Below are positions 10,036 through 20,528 of a DNA stretch of 64,000 nt, piece by piece. The notes beneath the pieces were generated by a model. It had not been told where the DNA came from. It saw only the letters and a list, made by a program, of their open reading frames with translations, and did no database searches. The DNA lies in the NCBI RefSeq assembly GCF_905171765.1, contig NC_053389.1, positions 401,622,645 to 401,686,644 on the forward strand. Reading direction: 5' to 3'. How positions within the stretch are numbered: the stretch's first letter is position 1; each line of letters opens with the position of its first letter. The position numbers and the translations under genes were made by a program. The stretch comes from Bufo bufo (Eukaryota > Chordata > Amphibia > Anura > Bufonidae).

Positions 10036-10921
10036 CTGCCTTGCTTTGAAGTAGTAGCCATAGCCGTTTATCAGGCTCCCTCTCTGAAATCGAACAATGA
10101 TTCCCCGCTATCGGTGATCACCATGGTAGGCGCATAAAAGAACATCGAAAGTTGATGGGGAAGATATACAAATGGATCGTGGATGTCACGGGGACGTGCG
10201 ATCAGGCAGAAGTTATCTAGAGTCAACAAAGCGGCAGCAGGGCCTCTCCTGTAAAAAGTTTCCTCATCCCAAATACTGCAGTGACATTCCCTGTAATTTT
10301 TTATTACTCATTCCAATAACAGGGCATCTTAAGAGTCCTGTATTGTTATTTTTCATCACTACCTCCCCGAGTCTGGAATGGGTAATTGCCGCTTGCCTGC
10401 TGCCTACCTTGGATGTTTCTGCTGTAATAACTTGACCCATCCTTTCCACCCAATCAGATTTCAGCCATTGATCTCCCTTGCATGTGGAATCCCTTTCTCA
10501 AGCTCCCTCTCCGGCATGGAACCCTAATTCCCCGTTACCCGTGATCACCATGGTAGGCGCATAAAAGAACATTGAAAGTTGACAAGGAAGATATTGAAAT
10601 GGATCGTGGACGTCACAGGGATGTGCAATCAGGCAGAAGTTATTTAGAGTCAAGTAAGCAGCAGCAAGGCCTCTTCTGTGTAACGTTTCCTCATCCAAAA
10701 TACCGCAGTGACATTCCCTGTAATTTTTATTACTCATTCCAATGACAGGGCATCTGAAGAGTCCTGTATTGTTATTTATCGTTACTACCTCCCCGATTCG
10801 GGAGTGGTTAATTGCCGCGCGCCTGCTGCCTTCCTTCGATAGGGCAGACATCCAAATGGATCGTCGCCGTCACGGGGACATGCAATCGCCAAGAGGTTAT
10901 CTAGAGTCACCAATGCGGCAG
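10036..10921 (-). repeat. Antisense 18S rRNA-derived blocks, tandemly duplicated
   Basis: Four blocks match, from memory, the complement of the 5' part of vertebrate 18S rRNA (roughly nt 290-560): 10036-10234, 10306-10416, 10478-10660 and 10732-10921. Diagnostic strings include CAGGCTCCCTCTC, ATTCCCCG, GATCACCATGGTAGGC, CGAAAGTTGAT, GTTATCTAGAGTCA, ACTCATTCCAAT, GTCCTGTATTGTTATT, CACTACCTCCCCGA and GCCTGCTGCCTTCCTT. The arrangement is a tandem duplication of block, filler and block, about 440 bp per unit. The last block jumps from CCTTCCTTCGAT to GATAGGGCAGAC, skipping part of the gene at a short shared GAT. It lies wholly inside non-autonomous hAT element A. It is diverged and incomplete, so it is not a working rRNA gene. 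Confidence 0.85.
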
Positions 10922-11621
10922 CAGGTCCTAGCCCCTAAGGTTTTAGATGGTCAGATCAGCAGGACCTTGCTCGAAATGTTTTTGAGGGTCACCAGCAGGC
11001 CATCAATCATAATTTTTCAAGGGTGTGTATGATGCCCTCCTTTATGTGTAACAAAGGGTGTTTTGGAGTGCCGCTTCCTTGTAATTTTTGGCAGCCCTTT
11101 CACTTAGTGCAGGAGTCCCTAGAGTGTAGGAGTCCCACTACCTGAACAATTGTACCACAATGTGAATGAGGCCCTCCTTTATGTTATATACAGGCTGTTT
11201 CGGAGTGCCTCTAGCTTGTAATTTTATTGCAGCACTTGCACATAATATACAATTGAATATACAGAAAAGAATGTTTCCTAACAATTTTTCCTGTAAAATG
11301 ATTTTTTGGGGGGTTTTTGTGCGTATTTTTGTCAGTCTGTAAAAGTGGCGTACAACTCGGACAACATGGTTCCCAGCAGCGACCTGGGAGTCCAAGATGC
11401 ATCCAGACATCGTCCCCATGGTGTTCCCGATCCATTTCGGTGGTGTTTCTGTCACTGACCTTTTCCAATGGACCAGGCACCCTCCCCTCTTCAGAGCAGG
11501 GGGTGCCTGGTTGTCTCCCATTGTCTTCCATTATACTTGGGTGCTCGGCTGAGCACACGACTATAGCAATGTGTTCGACCCGAGCACCCGAATACTTTGG
11601 TGCTCGATCATCACTAGTTAA

Positions 11622-13694
11622 GGCTACTTTCACACCTGCGTTAGGTGCTGATCCGTCTGGTATCTGCACAGACTGATCCGCACCTATAATGCAAACGCTT
11701 GTATCCGTTCAGAACGGATCCGTTTGCATTACCATAAACATGATAATGCAAACTGATCAGTTTTGACTAAAACTGAAAGTCAATGGGAGGCGGATCCGTT
11801 TTCAATTGCACCATATTGTGTCAGTGAAAACAGATCCGTCCCCATTGACTTACATTGTAAGTCAGGATGGATCCGCTTGGCTCAGTTTCGTCAGACGGAC
11901 ACCAAAACGATGCAAGCAGCGTTTTGGTGTCCGCCTCCATAGAAACATACATAGAAACATAGAATGTGTCGGCAGATAAGAACCATTTGGCCCATCTAGT
12001 CTGCCCAATATACTAAATACTATGAATAGCCCCTGGCCCTATCTTATATGAAGGATGGCCTTATGCCTATCCCATGCATGCTTAAACTCCTCCACTGTAT
12101 TTGCAGCTACCACTTCTGCAGGAAGGCTATTCCATGCATACACTACTCTCTCAGTAAAGTAATACTTCCTGATATTACTTTTAAACCTTTGCCCCTCTAA
12201 TTTAAAACTATGTCCTCTTGTAGCAGTTTTTCTTCTTTTAAATATTCTTTCCTCTTTTACCTTGTTGATTCCCTTTATATATTTAAAAGTTTCTATCATA
12301 TCCCCTCTGTCTCGTCTTTCTTCCAAGCTATACATGTTAAGGTCCTTTAATCTTTCCTGGTAAGTTTTATCCTGCAATCCATGTACCAGTTTAGTAGCTC
12401 TTCTCTGAACTCTCTCCAAAGTATCAATATCCTTCTGGAGATATGGTCTCCAGTACTGAGCACAATACTCCAAATGAGGTCTCACTAGTGCTCTGTAGAG
12501 CGGCATGAGCACCTCCCTCTTTCTACTGGTAATTCCTCTTGCTATACACCCAAGCATTCTGCTAGCATTTCCTGCTGCTCTATGACATTGTCTGCCTATC
12601 TTTAAGTCTTCTGAAATAATGACCCCTAAATCCCTTTCCTCAGATACTGAGGTTAGGACTGTATCACTGATTTTATATTCTGCTCTTGGGTTTTTACGTC
12701 CCAGGTCCCATCTTGCACTTATCAACATGAAATTTTAGTTGCCAGATTTTTGAACATTCCTCTAGTTTTCCTAAGTCCTTTTCCATTTGGTGTATCCCTC
12801 CAGGAACATCAACCCTGTTACAAATCTTTGTGTCATCAGCAAAAAGACACACCTTACCATCGAGGCCTTCTGCAATTTCGCTGATAAAGATATTAAACAA
12901 TATGGGTCCCAGAACAGATCCCTGAGGTACCCCACTGGTAACAAGACCTTGGTCTGAATATACTCCATTGACTACAACCCTCTGTTGCCTGTCCCTCAGC
13001 CACTGCCTAATCCATTCAACAATATGGGAGTCCAAGCCCAAAGACTGCACTTTATTGATAAGCTTTCTATGTGGGACAGTATCAAAAGGCTTACTAAAGT
13101 CTAGATAAGTGATGTCTACTGCACCTCCTCCATCTATTATTTTAGTCACCCAATCAAAAAAATCAATAAGATTAGTTTGACATGATCTCCCTGAAGTAAA
13201 CCCATGCTGTTTTTCATCTTTCAATCCATGGGATTTTAGATGTTCCACAATCCTCTCCTTAAGTATGGTTTCCATTAATTTCCCCACTATTGATGTCAGG
13301 CTTACTGGCCTATAGTTGCCCGATTTCCTCCCTACTACCTTTCTTGTGAATGGGCACAACATTTGCTAATTTCCAATCTTCTGGGACGACTCCTGTTGCC
13401 AGTGATTGGTTAAATAAATCTGTTAATGGTTTTGCTAGTTCACTGCTGAGCTCTTTTAATAGCTTTGGGTGTATTCCATCAGGCCCCTGTGACTTATTTG
13501 TATTAATTTTAGACAGAGCAGAATGGAGGCTGAACGGATTTTTCCTATAAAATATAAAAAAAACTGATGCATTCTGAGCGGATCCTTATCCATTCAGAAT
13601 GCATTGGGGCTGAACTGATCCATTTTGGGCCGCCTGTGAGAGCCCTGAAACGGATCTCACGAGGAGACCCAGAAACGCCAGTGTGAAAGTAGCC
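11622..13694. mobile_element. PIF/Harbinger-type MITE (element B) carrying a CR1 insertion
   Basis: The ends GGCTACTTTCACAC and GTGTGAAAGTAGCC are perfect 14-bp inverted repeats flanked by TAA (11619-11621 and 13695-13697), the 3-bp TWA TSD of PIF/Harbinger elements. MITE sequence occupies 11622-11940 and 13527-13694, with purine-rich GGATCCG motifs and inverted halves. The middle is a CR1 fragment. Element B inserted into the right TSD of element A, so it is younger than A. Confidence 0.8.
11941..13526 (-). pseudogene. CR1-clade LINE reverse transcriptase fragment
   Basis: The minus strand encodes the C-terminal two thirds of a CR1-type ORF2 protein, which makes cDNA at a nicked target. The order, 5' to 3' on the minus strand, is: SQGPDGIHPKLLKELSS near 13480; YRPVSLTSIVGKLMETIL and GFTSGRSCQTNL near 13250; DFSKPFDTVPH; SGVPQGSVLGPILFN; the catalytic FADDTK near 12845; then, in another frame from 12728, the thumb and C-terminal region ending at 12039. 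CR1-like 3' sequence (AAGAACCATTTGGCCC) reaches about 11941. The polymerase box is intact, but frame breaks occur near 13350 and 12720 and the endonuclease half is missing (5' truncation). It sits inside the Harbinger-type MITE. No clear TSD, as is usual for CR1. Confidence 0.9.
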
Positions 13695-13697
13695 TAA

Positions 13698-16133
13698 CAG
13701 TTGAAGAGGCATATACAAGCACTATATCCTGTTGGTCCAAAAAACAAATAGAATATTTTAGCAAGTTGTATCAGTGGTTCCAGGTTAAAAATGGAAAATG
13801 AGGTTGTAATGTGTGCTGTAAGGTCAGTGGTTCTTTGGGAATAGAAAAAGCTAAGGCATGCCATGTTTCTGAGGAGTGGAGTAACTTTTTAGTAAAACCA
13901 AGTGGCACCCTCAAAGTGATTCAGCAGGCCCCTGTTCGCAAAAGAAATGAACTTCTAAATCTCACAATAAAGCAGAGAGACTTCAAAATACTGCCAAAAG
14001 TGGCATATTAACAACAGCAATCGACAGGCTCAATAAGAAAGCGGTAGCTTCCACAATTCATGTTTTTAATATTGTGTACAGTTTAGCTTTACATAATAAG
14101 CCTATGACTGAGATAGAAGGAGAAGTGGAATTGCAGAAAATGAATGGTGTAGATGTTGGAGTAGGCCTTCACTCAAGGAAAACTGCCATTACGATCATTC
14201 AACATATATAACGAAGGCTTTATTTTCTAAAATCGCAAGTTGTAAGAGCAAATTGTGTGTCATAAATGATGAATCTTCTACTGTGTCACAGAAAAGTGTT
14301 CTAGTTATCTATACATGTTGTGAGTTTTCAACAGATCATGACCCTGTCAATGTATATATGGATCTTAGAGCTTGACTCAACCACTGCTGATGTCATAACT
14401 GAAACACTTTTCAACTGCTTAAGTGAAAATGGATTTGATAAAGATTATTTACAAGATAATCTGATAGGATTTTGCTCCGATGGTGCTAGTGCAATGCTAG
14501 GTACCAAGTCTGAGGAGGCATCTAGAATTGTAAGAGAATTCCCAAACATAGTCATATGGCACTGTTTGTTGAGCCATAGGCTTCAACTTGCTCTTGATGA
14601 TGCAATTAATTCTGTATCCCAAGTTAATCACTTTAAAATGTTCCTAGAAAAAATATATACCATATATGATGTGTCTAACAAACATCAATTAGAGCTTCAT
14701 AACATAACAGCAGATCTAGAGTTGGAGATAGTAAAGATCGGTAGAATCCTAGGTCCTCGATAGGTGGCTTATAATGCTTGTGCTATCAAGGCAGTATGGA
14801 GAGCGTATCCAGCTCTGTATAAGCACTTTTTGAGTTATAAGAATTTCTTGGGAATGAAGGGAAAAATGGAAAACTTGTGTTTTCTAAAAGATCTTGCTTT
14901 AATAATTGAAATTCTTGATGGGCTCTCCCTTTTATCCCTTGCTCTAGAAGAACGGGATGTTTCTCTTGTCAAAGCAGACAGACTTCTTTGTTGGTGTATT
15001 AGGGCTCTTAAAAACCTAAAACAACATTCAGGGAAGCATGAAGTTCAGATTGATACAATAATTATAACAGAGACATTTAAAGATATTCCTTTGCAAGTGA
15101 GTGCTAAAAACACTGGTCTTCCAAGAGCACAGTTAATTCAGAGTGTAATAGACAATATGAAAAGTAGGTTGTTTTCCACTGCAAATGCAAGACAAATGGA
15201 CAGCGGTACAATTGTCCAAAATGCAAGCTGCTACAAAAAGTTATTGTCCTTGTTCTCTTTACTTGAACCCAATTCTTGGCCATCTGACCTCACACTATCT
15301 CTGTGGCCAGAAGGGGAATGTCAATTAGGACAGTTAAATGAACTGATAAAATGTAAATGAAGAGCATATCCAGCTCTGTATAAGCACTTTTTGAGTTATA
15401 AGAATTTCTTGTGAATAAAGGAAAAAATTGAAAACTTGTGTTTCCTAAAAGATCTTGCTTTAATGATTGAAATTATTGATGAGCTCTCCCTTTTATCCCT
15501 TGCTCTACAAGAACGGGATGTTTCTCTTGTCAAAGCAGACAGACTTCTTTGTTGGTGTATTAGGGCCCTTAAAAACCTGGTCTTCCAAGTGCACAGTTAA
15601 TTCAGAGTGTAATAGACAATATGAAAAGTAGGTTGTTTTCCACTGCAAATGCAAGACAAATGGACAGCGGTACAGTTGTCCAAAATGCAAGCCGCTACAA
15701 AAAGTTATTGTCCTTGTTCTCTTTACTTGAACCCAATTCTTGGCCATCTGACACTATCTCTGTGGCCTGAAGGGGAATGTCAATTAGGACAGTTAAATGA
15801 ACTGATAAAATGTAATATTCCGGTTATTGATTTCCGGGATTACATAGACAACAGATATTTTTCAGATTGCAGCCTGCCACCCTCTATTCAACAAGCCAAT
15901 AAAATAATTTGGTTCATAGTTGTCAGTAATGCTGAACCTGAAAGAGGATTTAGTATCATGAATAACATAGACACACATGAAAGAAGCAGATTTACAGTTT
16001 CCAATATATCACATCTTATGACAATCTAAATTCTTGGCAAACCAATGTCAAGCTGGGGTCCGGAAATATATGTTTAGTCTTGGTTACGGAGAAATCAATA
16101 CACTGCCACAGACCTCAGAGTAAAAAAAGGCAC
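13698..16133 (+). pseudogene. hAT-superfamily transposase-like gene, remainder
   Basis: This continues the gene begun at 5845, restarting with VEEAYTS. A zinc-finger-like stretch (GCNVCCKVSGS) follows at about 13805. The RNase H-like core contains GFCSDGASAMLG (about 14470) and IWHCLLSHRLQLALDDA (about 14555), standard in KIAA1586/ZBED-like hAT proteins. The C-terminal dimerisation region has SNAEPERGFSIMNNI and RFTVSNISHLMTI (15925-16026), with decayed C-terminal sequence to about 16133. Defects: stops at about 13800, 14010, 14761 and 15358, several frame shifts, and an internal duplication of 557 bp (14800-15356) as 15361-15816, the second copy lacking about 95 bp. It encodes no working protein. 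Whether it was a transposon or a domesticated gene cannot be told. Confidence 0.85.
15361..15816. repeat. Internal duplication within the hAT pseudogene
   Basis: The block starting GAGCRTATCCAGCTCTG at 14800 recurs at 15361. Copy 2 lacks about 95 bp corresponding to 15019-15113; the breakpoints share an AAAAAC stretch, which suggests microhomology-mediated loss. Both end at GAACTGATAAAATGTAA. Confidence 0.9.
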
Positions 16134-16857
16134 CCAAACAATATGATGAAAATTCCACAGCCATTTGGTCTTTGTTTTAATTGATAGCAATAGAGTTTCT
16201 TTGTGGCTTGGGCATTTCCTCATTGCCTGCTGATATATTCTCTGTAGAAAGTGGCAGGTAATAGTTCTGCAAGATCTCAGTTCTTCTCCCTTTCATTACA
16301 TGCTGACACCTGACAACTTGTGCAGTACTGGAGAGTCCAGTGCATCTAGCTGGTGAAGTGCACTGCATGGTACAGTATGTCAGGTGTCACCGTGCAATGA
16401 CTGGGAGTAGCAGAGCTGAGGCCTGGTTGTAGCTTGGCCAGTAATCAATTCTTCTCCCTTTTTATTTAATTCTGACAGGCTTTCTATTTGTCATTTTACT
16501 GTAGGTTTCCAAACCATTATCTTTACCTTCCTTTTGATGATACATCAGCAACCAGCTTTAGTTTTTGATGGAATTTTGTCAATATGTTCACAAGAAATCA
16601 CATACTTGAAATGGCACATAATGTATGTGTTGTACCTTCCCGTTCGCTGATGAATATTAAAATATAAGATCATAAACTGGTATGTGGGTATTTTTTTTAC
16701 TTGAAAATGAGTTGCATCTGTATTGTTTTTACACTAATTCCATAAGTTCTATAGTTTATGGGTAACATTTAAATTGTAGACGAACAAGGACAGTTGCGTG
16801 ATTTGTGCTTTTCGTCGCAACGAAGGTAGACTTTTGAAATAGGGAACCTGTTGTTAA
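16134..16857. other. No recognised gene; AT-rich DNA downstream of hAT pseudogene
   Basis: It may include the 3' untranslated part and right end of the hAT element. I could not find terminal repeats or a TSD. No coding frame of interest. Confidence 0.5.
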
Positions 16858-17145
16858 TCATTTGAATTCCACCCCTGGCTGAGCAACTCCACCATACGAG
16901 CTAACTCCAGTTTTTCTGCTCCAGAAATTTCTACTTGTCCCTGCTCTTTTTCTGTCTCCAGGACCTCCACAGGAGGGCAATGTACCCAGTAGTTCCTGCT
17001 GCATATTCACAATGCCATACGATAACATAACACAACATAGCAATGAGCATAACAAATGCCAAACTATATATATTTTAGAATCTGTTAGATGCACATTACA
17101 GTAAAACATACTTGAAAGAGCATTATATCGCATAAAGGCTTGCAA
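16858..17145 (-). repeat. Dispersed repeat, copy 1 (possible tRNA-related SINE)
   Basis: On the minus strand this shares TGCAGCAGGAACTACTGG, CCTCCTGTGGAG and TTCTGGAGCAGAAA with the copy at 22047-22330. Near its end the minus strand reads TTAGCTCGTATGGTGGAG, which resembles a tRNA A box, with a degenerate B box about 30 nt later. The assignment as a SINE is tentative. Confidence 0.55.
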
Positions 17146-17179
17146 TTACGTGCAGTTATCAGTAGTTTCATACATTTTA

Positions 17180-17530
17180 GAGATGGGGGTGTCTTTCCAA
17201 ACCCTACAGCGTAGTGCAGAGCTGGAAAGGAGGGTAACTAAAGTAATAACTGGAATGGATGGACTACAGTACCCAGCAAGATTATCAAAATTAGGGTTAT
17301 TCAGTTTAGAAAAAAGACAACTAAGGGGAGATCTAATAACTATGTATAAATACATCAAGAGTCAGTCCAGAGATCTCTCACATCATCTATTTATCCCCAG
17401 AACTGTGACTGTGACGAGGGGACATCCTCTGCGTCTGGAGGAAAGAAGGTTTGTACACAAACATAGAAAAGGATTCTTTACTGTAAGAGCAGCGAGACTA
17501 TGAAACTCTCTGCTTGCATGGAACACTGCC
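17180..17530 (+). pseudogene. CR1-like LINE fragment, C-terminal end of ORF2
   Basis: The frame encodes RVTKVITGMDGLQYPARLSK, then LGLFSLEKRQLRGDLITMYK, and later TRGHPLRLEERRF and GFFTVRAARLWNSL. This is the conserved tail after the reverse transcriptase in CR1-type proteins (ELGLFSLEKRRLRGDLI...). It is a different, more decayed lineage than the copy at 11941-13526, and on the other strand. The upstream part and the polymerase domain are missing. The upstream border includes CAGTTATCAGTAGTTTCATA, which also appears at 38001 beside a similar scrap, so both may come from the same CR1 subfamily. Confidence 0.75.
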
Positions 17531-17860
17531 TCCTCTTCACACATTGTTGGGTGCAGGGTGTCGGACTCCCTCCAATTCGATATTGGTGACCTATCATGAT
17601 GGTAGGTCATCAATATATATGGCAGGACAACCCCTTTAAAATATCATAGTCCCTAAAACAAATCATGAAATAAATTAGATATTTTGTATGCGAGTAAGAT
17701 GGCCACATGTTGTATTTTATCTAGAAACAATTGTCCAGCAGAAACAGGCTCAATCAAAGAATAAACTAATTGTATTAAAGAAATTATGATTTAATTACCA
17801 CAAGTGATTTAAAGTTTTAAATTTTAACAAGATCTATTTAAGTTTTATTTTTGCTGACAA
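17531..17860. other. Short repeat end (GACCTATCATGATGGTAGGTC) and AT-rich filler
   Basis: Around 17590-17640 there is a small inverted motif ACCTATCATGATGGTAGGT, followed by CAACCCCTTTAAA, typical of an amphibian TTAA-type MITE end. Nothing recognised in the remainder. Confidence 0.4.
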
Positions 17861-17862
17861 TA

Positions 17863-19425
17863 CAGGGAGTGCAGAATTATTAGGCAAGTTGTATTTTTGA
17901 GGATTAATTTTATTATTGAACAACAACCATGTTCTCAATGAACCCAAAAAACTCATTAATATCAAAGCTGAATATTTTTGGAAGTAGTTTTTAGTTTGTT
18001 TTTAGTTTTAGCTATTTTAGGGGGATATCTGTGTGTGCAGGTGACTATTACTGTGCATAATTATTAGGCAACTTAACAAAAAACAAATATATACCCATTT
18101 CAATTATTTATTTTTACCAGTGAAACCAATATAACATCTCAACATTCACAAATATACATTTCTGACATTCAAAAACAAAACAAAAACAAATCAGTGACCA
18201 ATATAGCCACCTTTCTTTGCAAGGACACTCAAAAGCCTGCCATCCATGGATTCTGTCAGTGTTTTGATCTGTTCACCATCAACATTGCGTGCAGCAGCAA
18301 CCACAGCCTCCCAGACACTGTTCAGAGAGGTGTACTGTTTTCCCTCCTTGTAAATCTCACATTTGATGATGGACCACAGGTTCTCAATGGGGTTCAGATC
18401 AGGTGAACAAGGAGGCCATGTCATTAGATTTTCTTCTTTTATACCCTTTCTTGCCAGCCACGCTGTGGAGTACTTGGACGCGTGTGATGGAGCATTGTCC
18501 TGCATGAAAATCATGTTTTTCTTGAAGGATGCAGACTTCTTCCTGTACCACTGCTTGAAGAAGGTGTCTTCCAGAAACTGGCAGTAGGACTGGGAGTTGA
18601 GCTTGACTCCATCCTCAACCCGAAAAGGCCCCACAAGCTCATCTTTGATGATACCAGCCCAAACCAGTACTCCACCTCCACCTTGCTGGCGTCTGAGTCG
18701 GACTGGAGCTCTCTGCCCTTTACCAATCCAGCCACAGGCCCATCCATCTGGCCCATCAAGACTCACTCTCATTTCATCAGTCCATAAAACCTTAGAAAAA
18801 TCAGTCTTGAGATATTTCTTGGCCCAGTCTTGACGTTTCAGCTTGTGTGTCTTGTTCAGTGGTGGTCGTCTTTCAGCCTTTCTTACCTTGGCCATGTCTC
18901 TGAGTATTGCACACCTTGTGCTTTTGGGCACTCCAGTGATGTTGCAGCTCTGAAATATGGCCAAACTGGTGGCAAGTGGCATCTTGGCAGCTGCACGCTT
19001 GATTTTTCTCAGTTCATGGGCAGTTATTTTGCGCCTTGGTTTTTCCACACGCTTCTTGCGACCCTGTTGACTATTTTGAATGAAACGCTTGATTGTTCGA
19101 TGATCACGCTTCAGAAGCTTTGCAATTTTAAGAGTGCTGCATCCCTCTGCAAGATATCTCACTATTTTTGACTTTTCTGAGCCTGTCAAGTCCTTCTTTT
19201 GACCCATTTTGCCAAAGGAAAGGAAGTTGCCTAATAATTATGCACACCTAATATAGGGTGTTGATGTCATTAGACCACACCCCTTCTCAGTACAGAGATG
19301 CACATCACCTAATATGCTTAATTGGTAGTAGGCTTTCGAGCCTATACAGCTTGGAGTAAGACAACATGCATAAAGAGGATGATGTGGTCAAAATACTCAT
19401 TTGCCTAATAATTCTGCACGCAGTG
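17863..19425 (-). mobile_element. Tc1/mariner DD37E transposon, copy A, apparently complete
   Basis: TA dinucleotides at 17861-17862 and 19426-19427 flank ends CAGGGAGTGCAGAATTATTAG and, on the other strand, CACTGCGTGCAGAATTATTAG. Inner repeats GCATAATTATTAGGCAAC (about 18055) and its inverse (about 19225-19245) give an IR/DR layout with two binding-site-like repeats per end. It encodes one uninterrupted transposase. Copies B (41543-43111) and C (43130-44692) are nearly identical. Confidence 0.95.
18191..19207 (-). CDS. Tc1/mariner transposase, DD37E type, 338 aa, intact (copy A)
   Basis: The enzyme binds the terminal inverted repeats and cuts and pastes the element into TA sites. The uninterrupted frame starts with MGQKKDLTGSEKSKIVRYLA, an N-terminal helix-turn-helix (residues about 10-50), then a basic linker QQGRKKRVEKPRRK similar to the GRPR/nuclear-localisation stretch, a second helix-turn-helix, and the DDE catalytic core: LWTDEM (first Asp), QDNAPSH (second Asp) and SPDLNPIENLW (Glu). 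I counted 37 residues between the second Asp and the Glu, so this is DD37E rather than the usual Tc1 DD34E; DD37E groups such as Traveler/TRT are known in vertebrates. It ends GGYIGH. Length is normal for the superfamily. It is likely functional or nearly so. One unusual residue is Cys in GWACGW, where copies B and C have Arg. Confidence 0.95.
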   Translation of the reverse strand: MGQKKDLTGSEKSKIVRYLAEGCSTLKIAKLLKRDHRTIKRFIQNSQQGRKKRVEKPRRKITAHELRKIKRAAAKMPLATSLAIFQSCNITGVPKSTRCAILRDMAKVRKAERRPPLNKTHKLKRQDWAKKYLKTDFSKVLWTDEMRVSLDGPDGWACGWIGKGQRAPVRLRRQQGGGGVLVWAGIIKDELVGPFRVEDGVKLNSQSYCQFLEDTFFKQWYRKKSASFKKNMIFMQDNAPSHASKYSTAWLARKGIKEENLMTWPPCSPDLNPIENLWSIIKCEIYKEGKQYTSLNSVWEAVVAAARNVDGEQIKTLTESMDGRLLSVLAKKGGYIGH

Positions 19426-19427
19426 TA

Positions 19428-20027
19428 TAGTGACAACATGGAACATTATCAGAATGTTTATAACCTTTCCAGAATTATATGAATGTGATGATTCATAATA
19501 AAACCACGCTCAGAGCCTCTTTGTGTACAGCCTAAACTATTCTTTTTTGTAGCCATACCTTTGAGTCCCATTAATCCTATCTATCATATTCAGCCCATAG
19601 CCCAATATGAAGCAGGCCATGCATATTCCATTAAAGTAGTTAGGCACTTTTTAGATTAATTTGTAAAAGAACAATAAATGGTAATTTTTTCGTATGTGTA
19701 AGTATAACTGATTTGGTATTAAACCCCTGCTATGAAGGTGAGGCTGGCCCAGTAAAACTGGAATCCTCCACATATACAGAATGCAAAGATCATGGGCTGT
19801 TCCTTCCTCCTTCCACTACAGTGCACATGCTGACATGTCTAGCTCATGAGTAGATACATGGAGATCTGCTGCCTGTATCTGTGCATGTGTTGGACTTGTC
19901 CAGCTGCCATTCAGCTACTGTGCCATAGTGGAGGAAGCCAGGAAGAGCATGAGGAAGCAGTCATATGTACAAGTCATGTAACCAAGGCCATATTGGAACC
20001 TATAGGAATGAAGCACTCCAGTTGTAA
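19428..20027. other. No recognised feature
   Basis: AT-rich sequence without a supported gene, terminal repeat or tandem repeat. Confidence 0.6.
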
Positions 20028-20528
20028 TGTCACGGCGGGCGTGCACTCAGTCTAACAGATAACGCACCAACCAGGCTCTGGGCGAGAGACAGGGGAAGGG
20101 TCATCTCCTAACTAATCCCTGACCTCTCTCCCTGCACTGCTCAGCCCACCTACAGACCTTTAAGGTAGGTATGAGGTGTCCCCGTGCCTGGGCTGACAAA
20201 ACCCTGAATTCCCTGAGATGGTGAAGTAGGGAAATAGGAGCAGCCTGCTCACACAGAACCTGGATGGGATAGATGACACAAAACAACCAAACTTGAAATA
20301 ACACTTATCTTCCTGAGCTGGAGCAGACAGCCAACCTTCCTTCCTAGCTTCCAAGACCACAATGATTAGTATAATCCGCTCAGGGCACTGGGCTAGTGTG
20401 CTATTTAAACTAATGACCCCCCCCAGTGCACCTGATGAGAGGCGGATCCAGCATGGCTCCAAAACAACCACTAAACTCGTGCTGCTATCCTGGCCGACCT
20501 CCGCACCTCGTCAGAGTGGGGCATGACA
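20028..20528. mobile_element. Possible solo LTR with TGTCACGG start
   Basis: It starts TGTCACGGCGGGCG and ends GGGGCATGACA, a TG...CA element of about 501 bp with the same first eight bases as the element at 6182. Flanks TGTAA and TGAAT are not a clean duplication. The right part has a C-run (GACCCCCCCCAG). No coding content. Confidence 0.45.

Larger units (their letters stand above)
6096..11616. mobile_element. 5.5-kb non-autonomous hAT element (element A)
   Basis: The ends are TAGCAATGATCGAGCA and, on the opposite strand, TAGTGATGATCGAGCA: imperfect terminal inverted repeats of hAT type with an 8-bp TSD GTTAACAG. The element carries no transposase. Its body holds a promoter-like region with CTATATAG near 7289, several tandem repeats (7530-8345, 8675-8860, 9880-10030), a 240-bp direct duplication (9015-9250 and 9605-9850), antisense 18S rRNA-derived blocks (10036-10921) and end-proximal unique DNA. 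An LTR-like element (6182-7132) and a small hAT MITE (9250-9571) have inserted into it. It interrupts the transposase pseudogene at 5845-16133. Confidence 0.8.

Noticed and set aside
10036..10921. A real 18S rRNA gene
   Set aside because: Only short rearranged antisense blocks are present, diverged and lacking the rest of the gene.
16858..17145. A functional tRNA gene
   Set aside because: Only a loose A-box and weak B-box; no cloverleaf stem could be assembled.
18194..19171. Plus-strand open frames over the Tc1 transposase (and matching ones over copies B and C)
   Set aside because: Shadows of the transposase frame.
6182..20528. The two TGTCACGG elements as a pair of LTRs of one provirus
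   Set aside because: They differ in length (951 and 501 bp) and body, the first has its own TSD, and no gag or pol lies between them.
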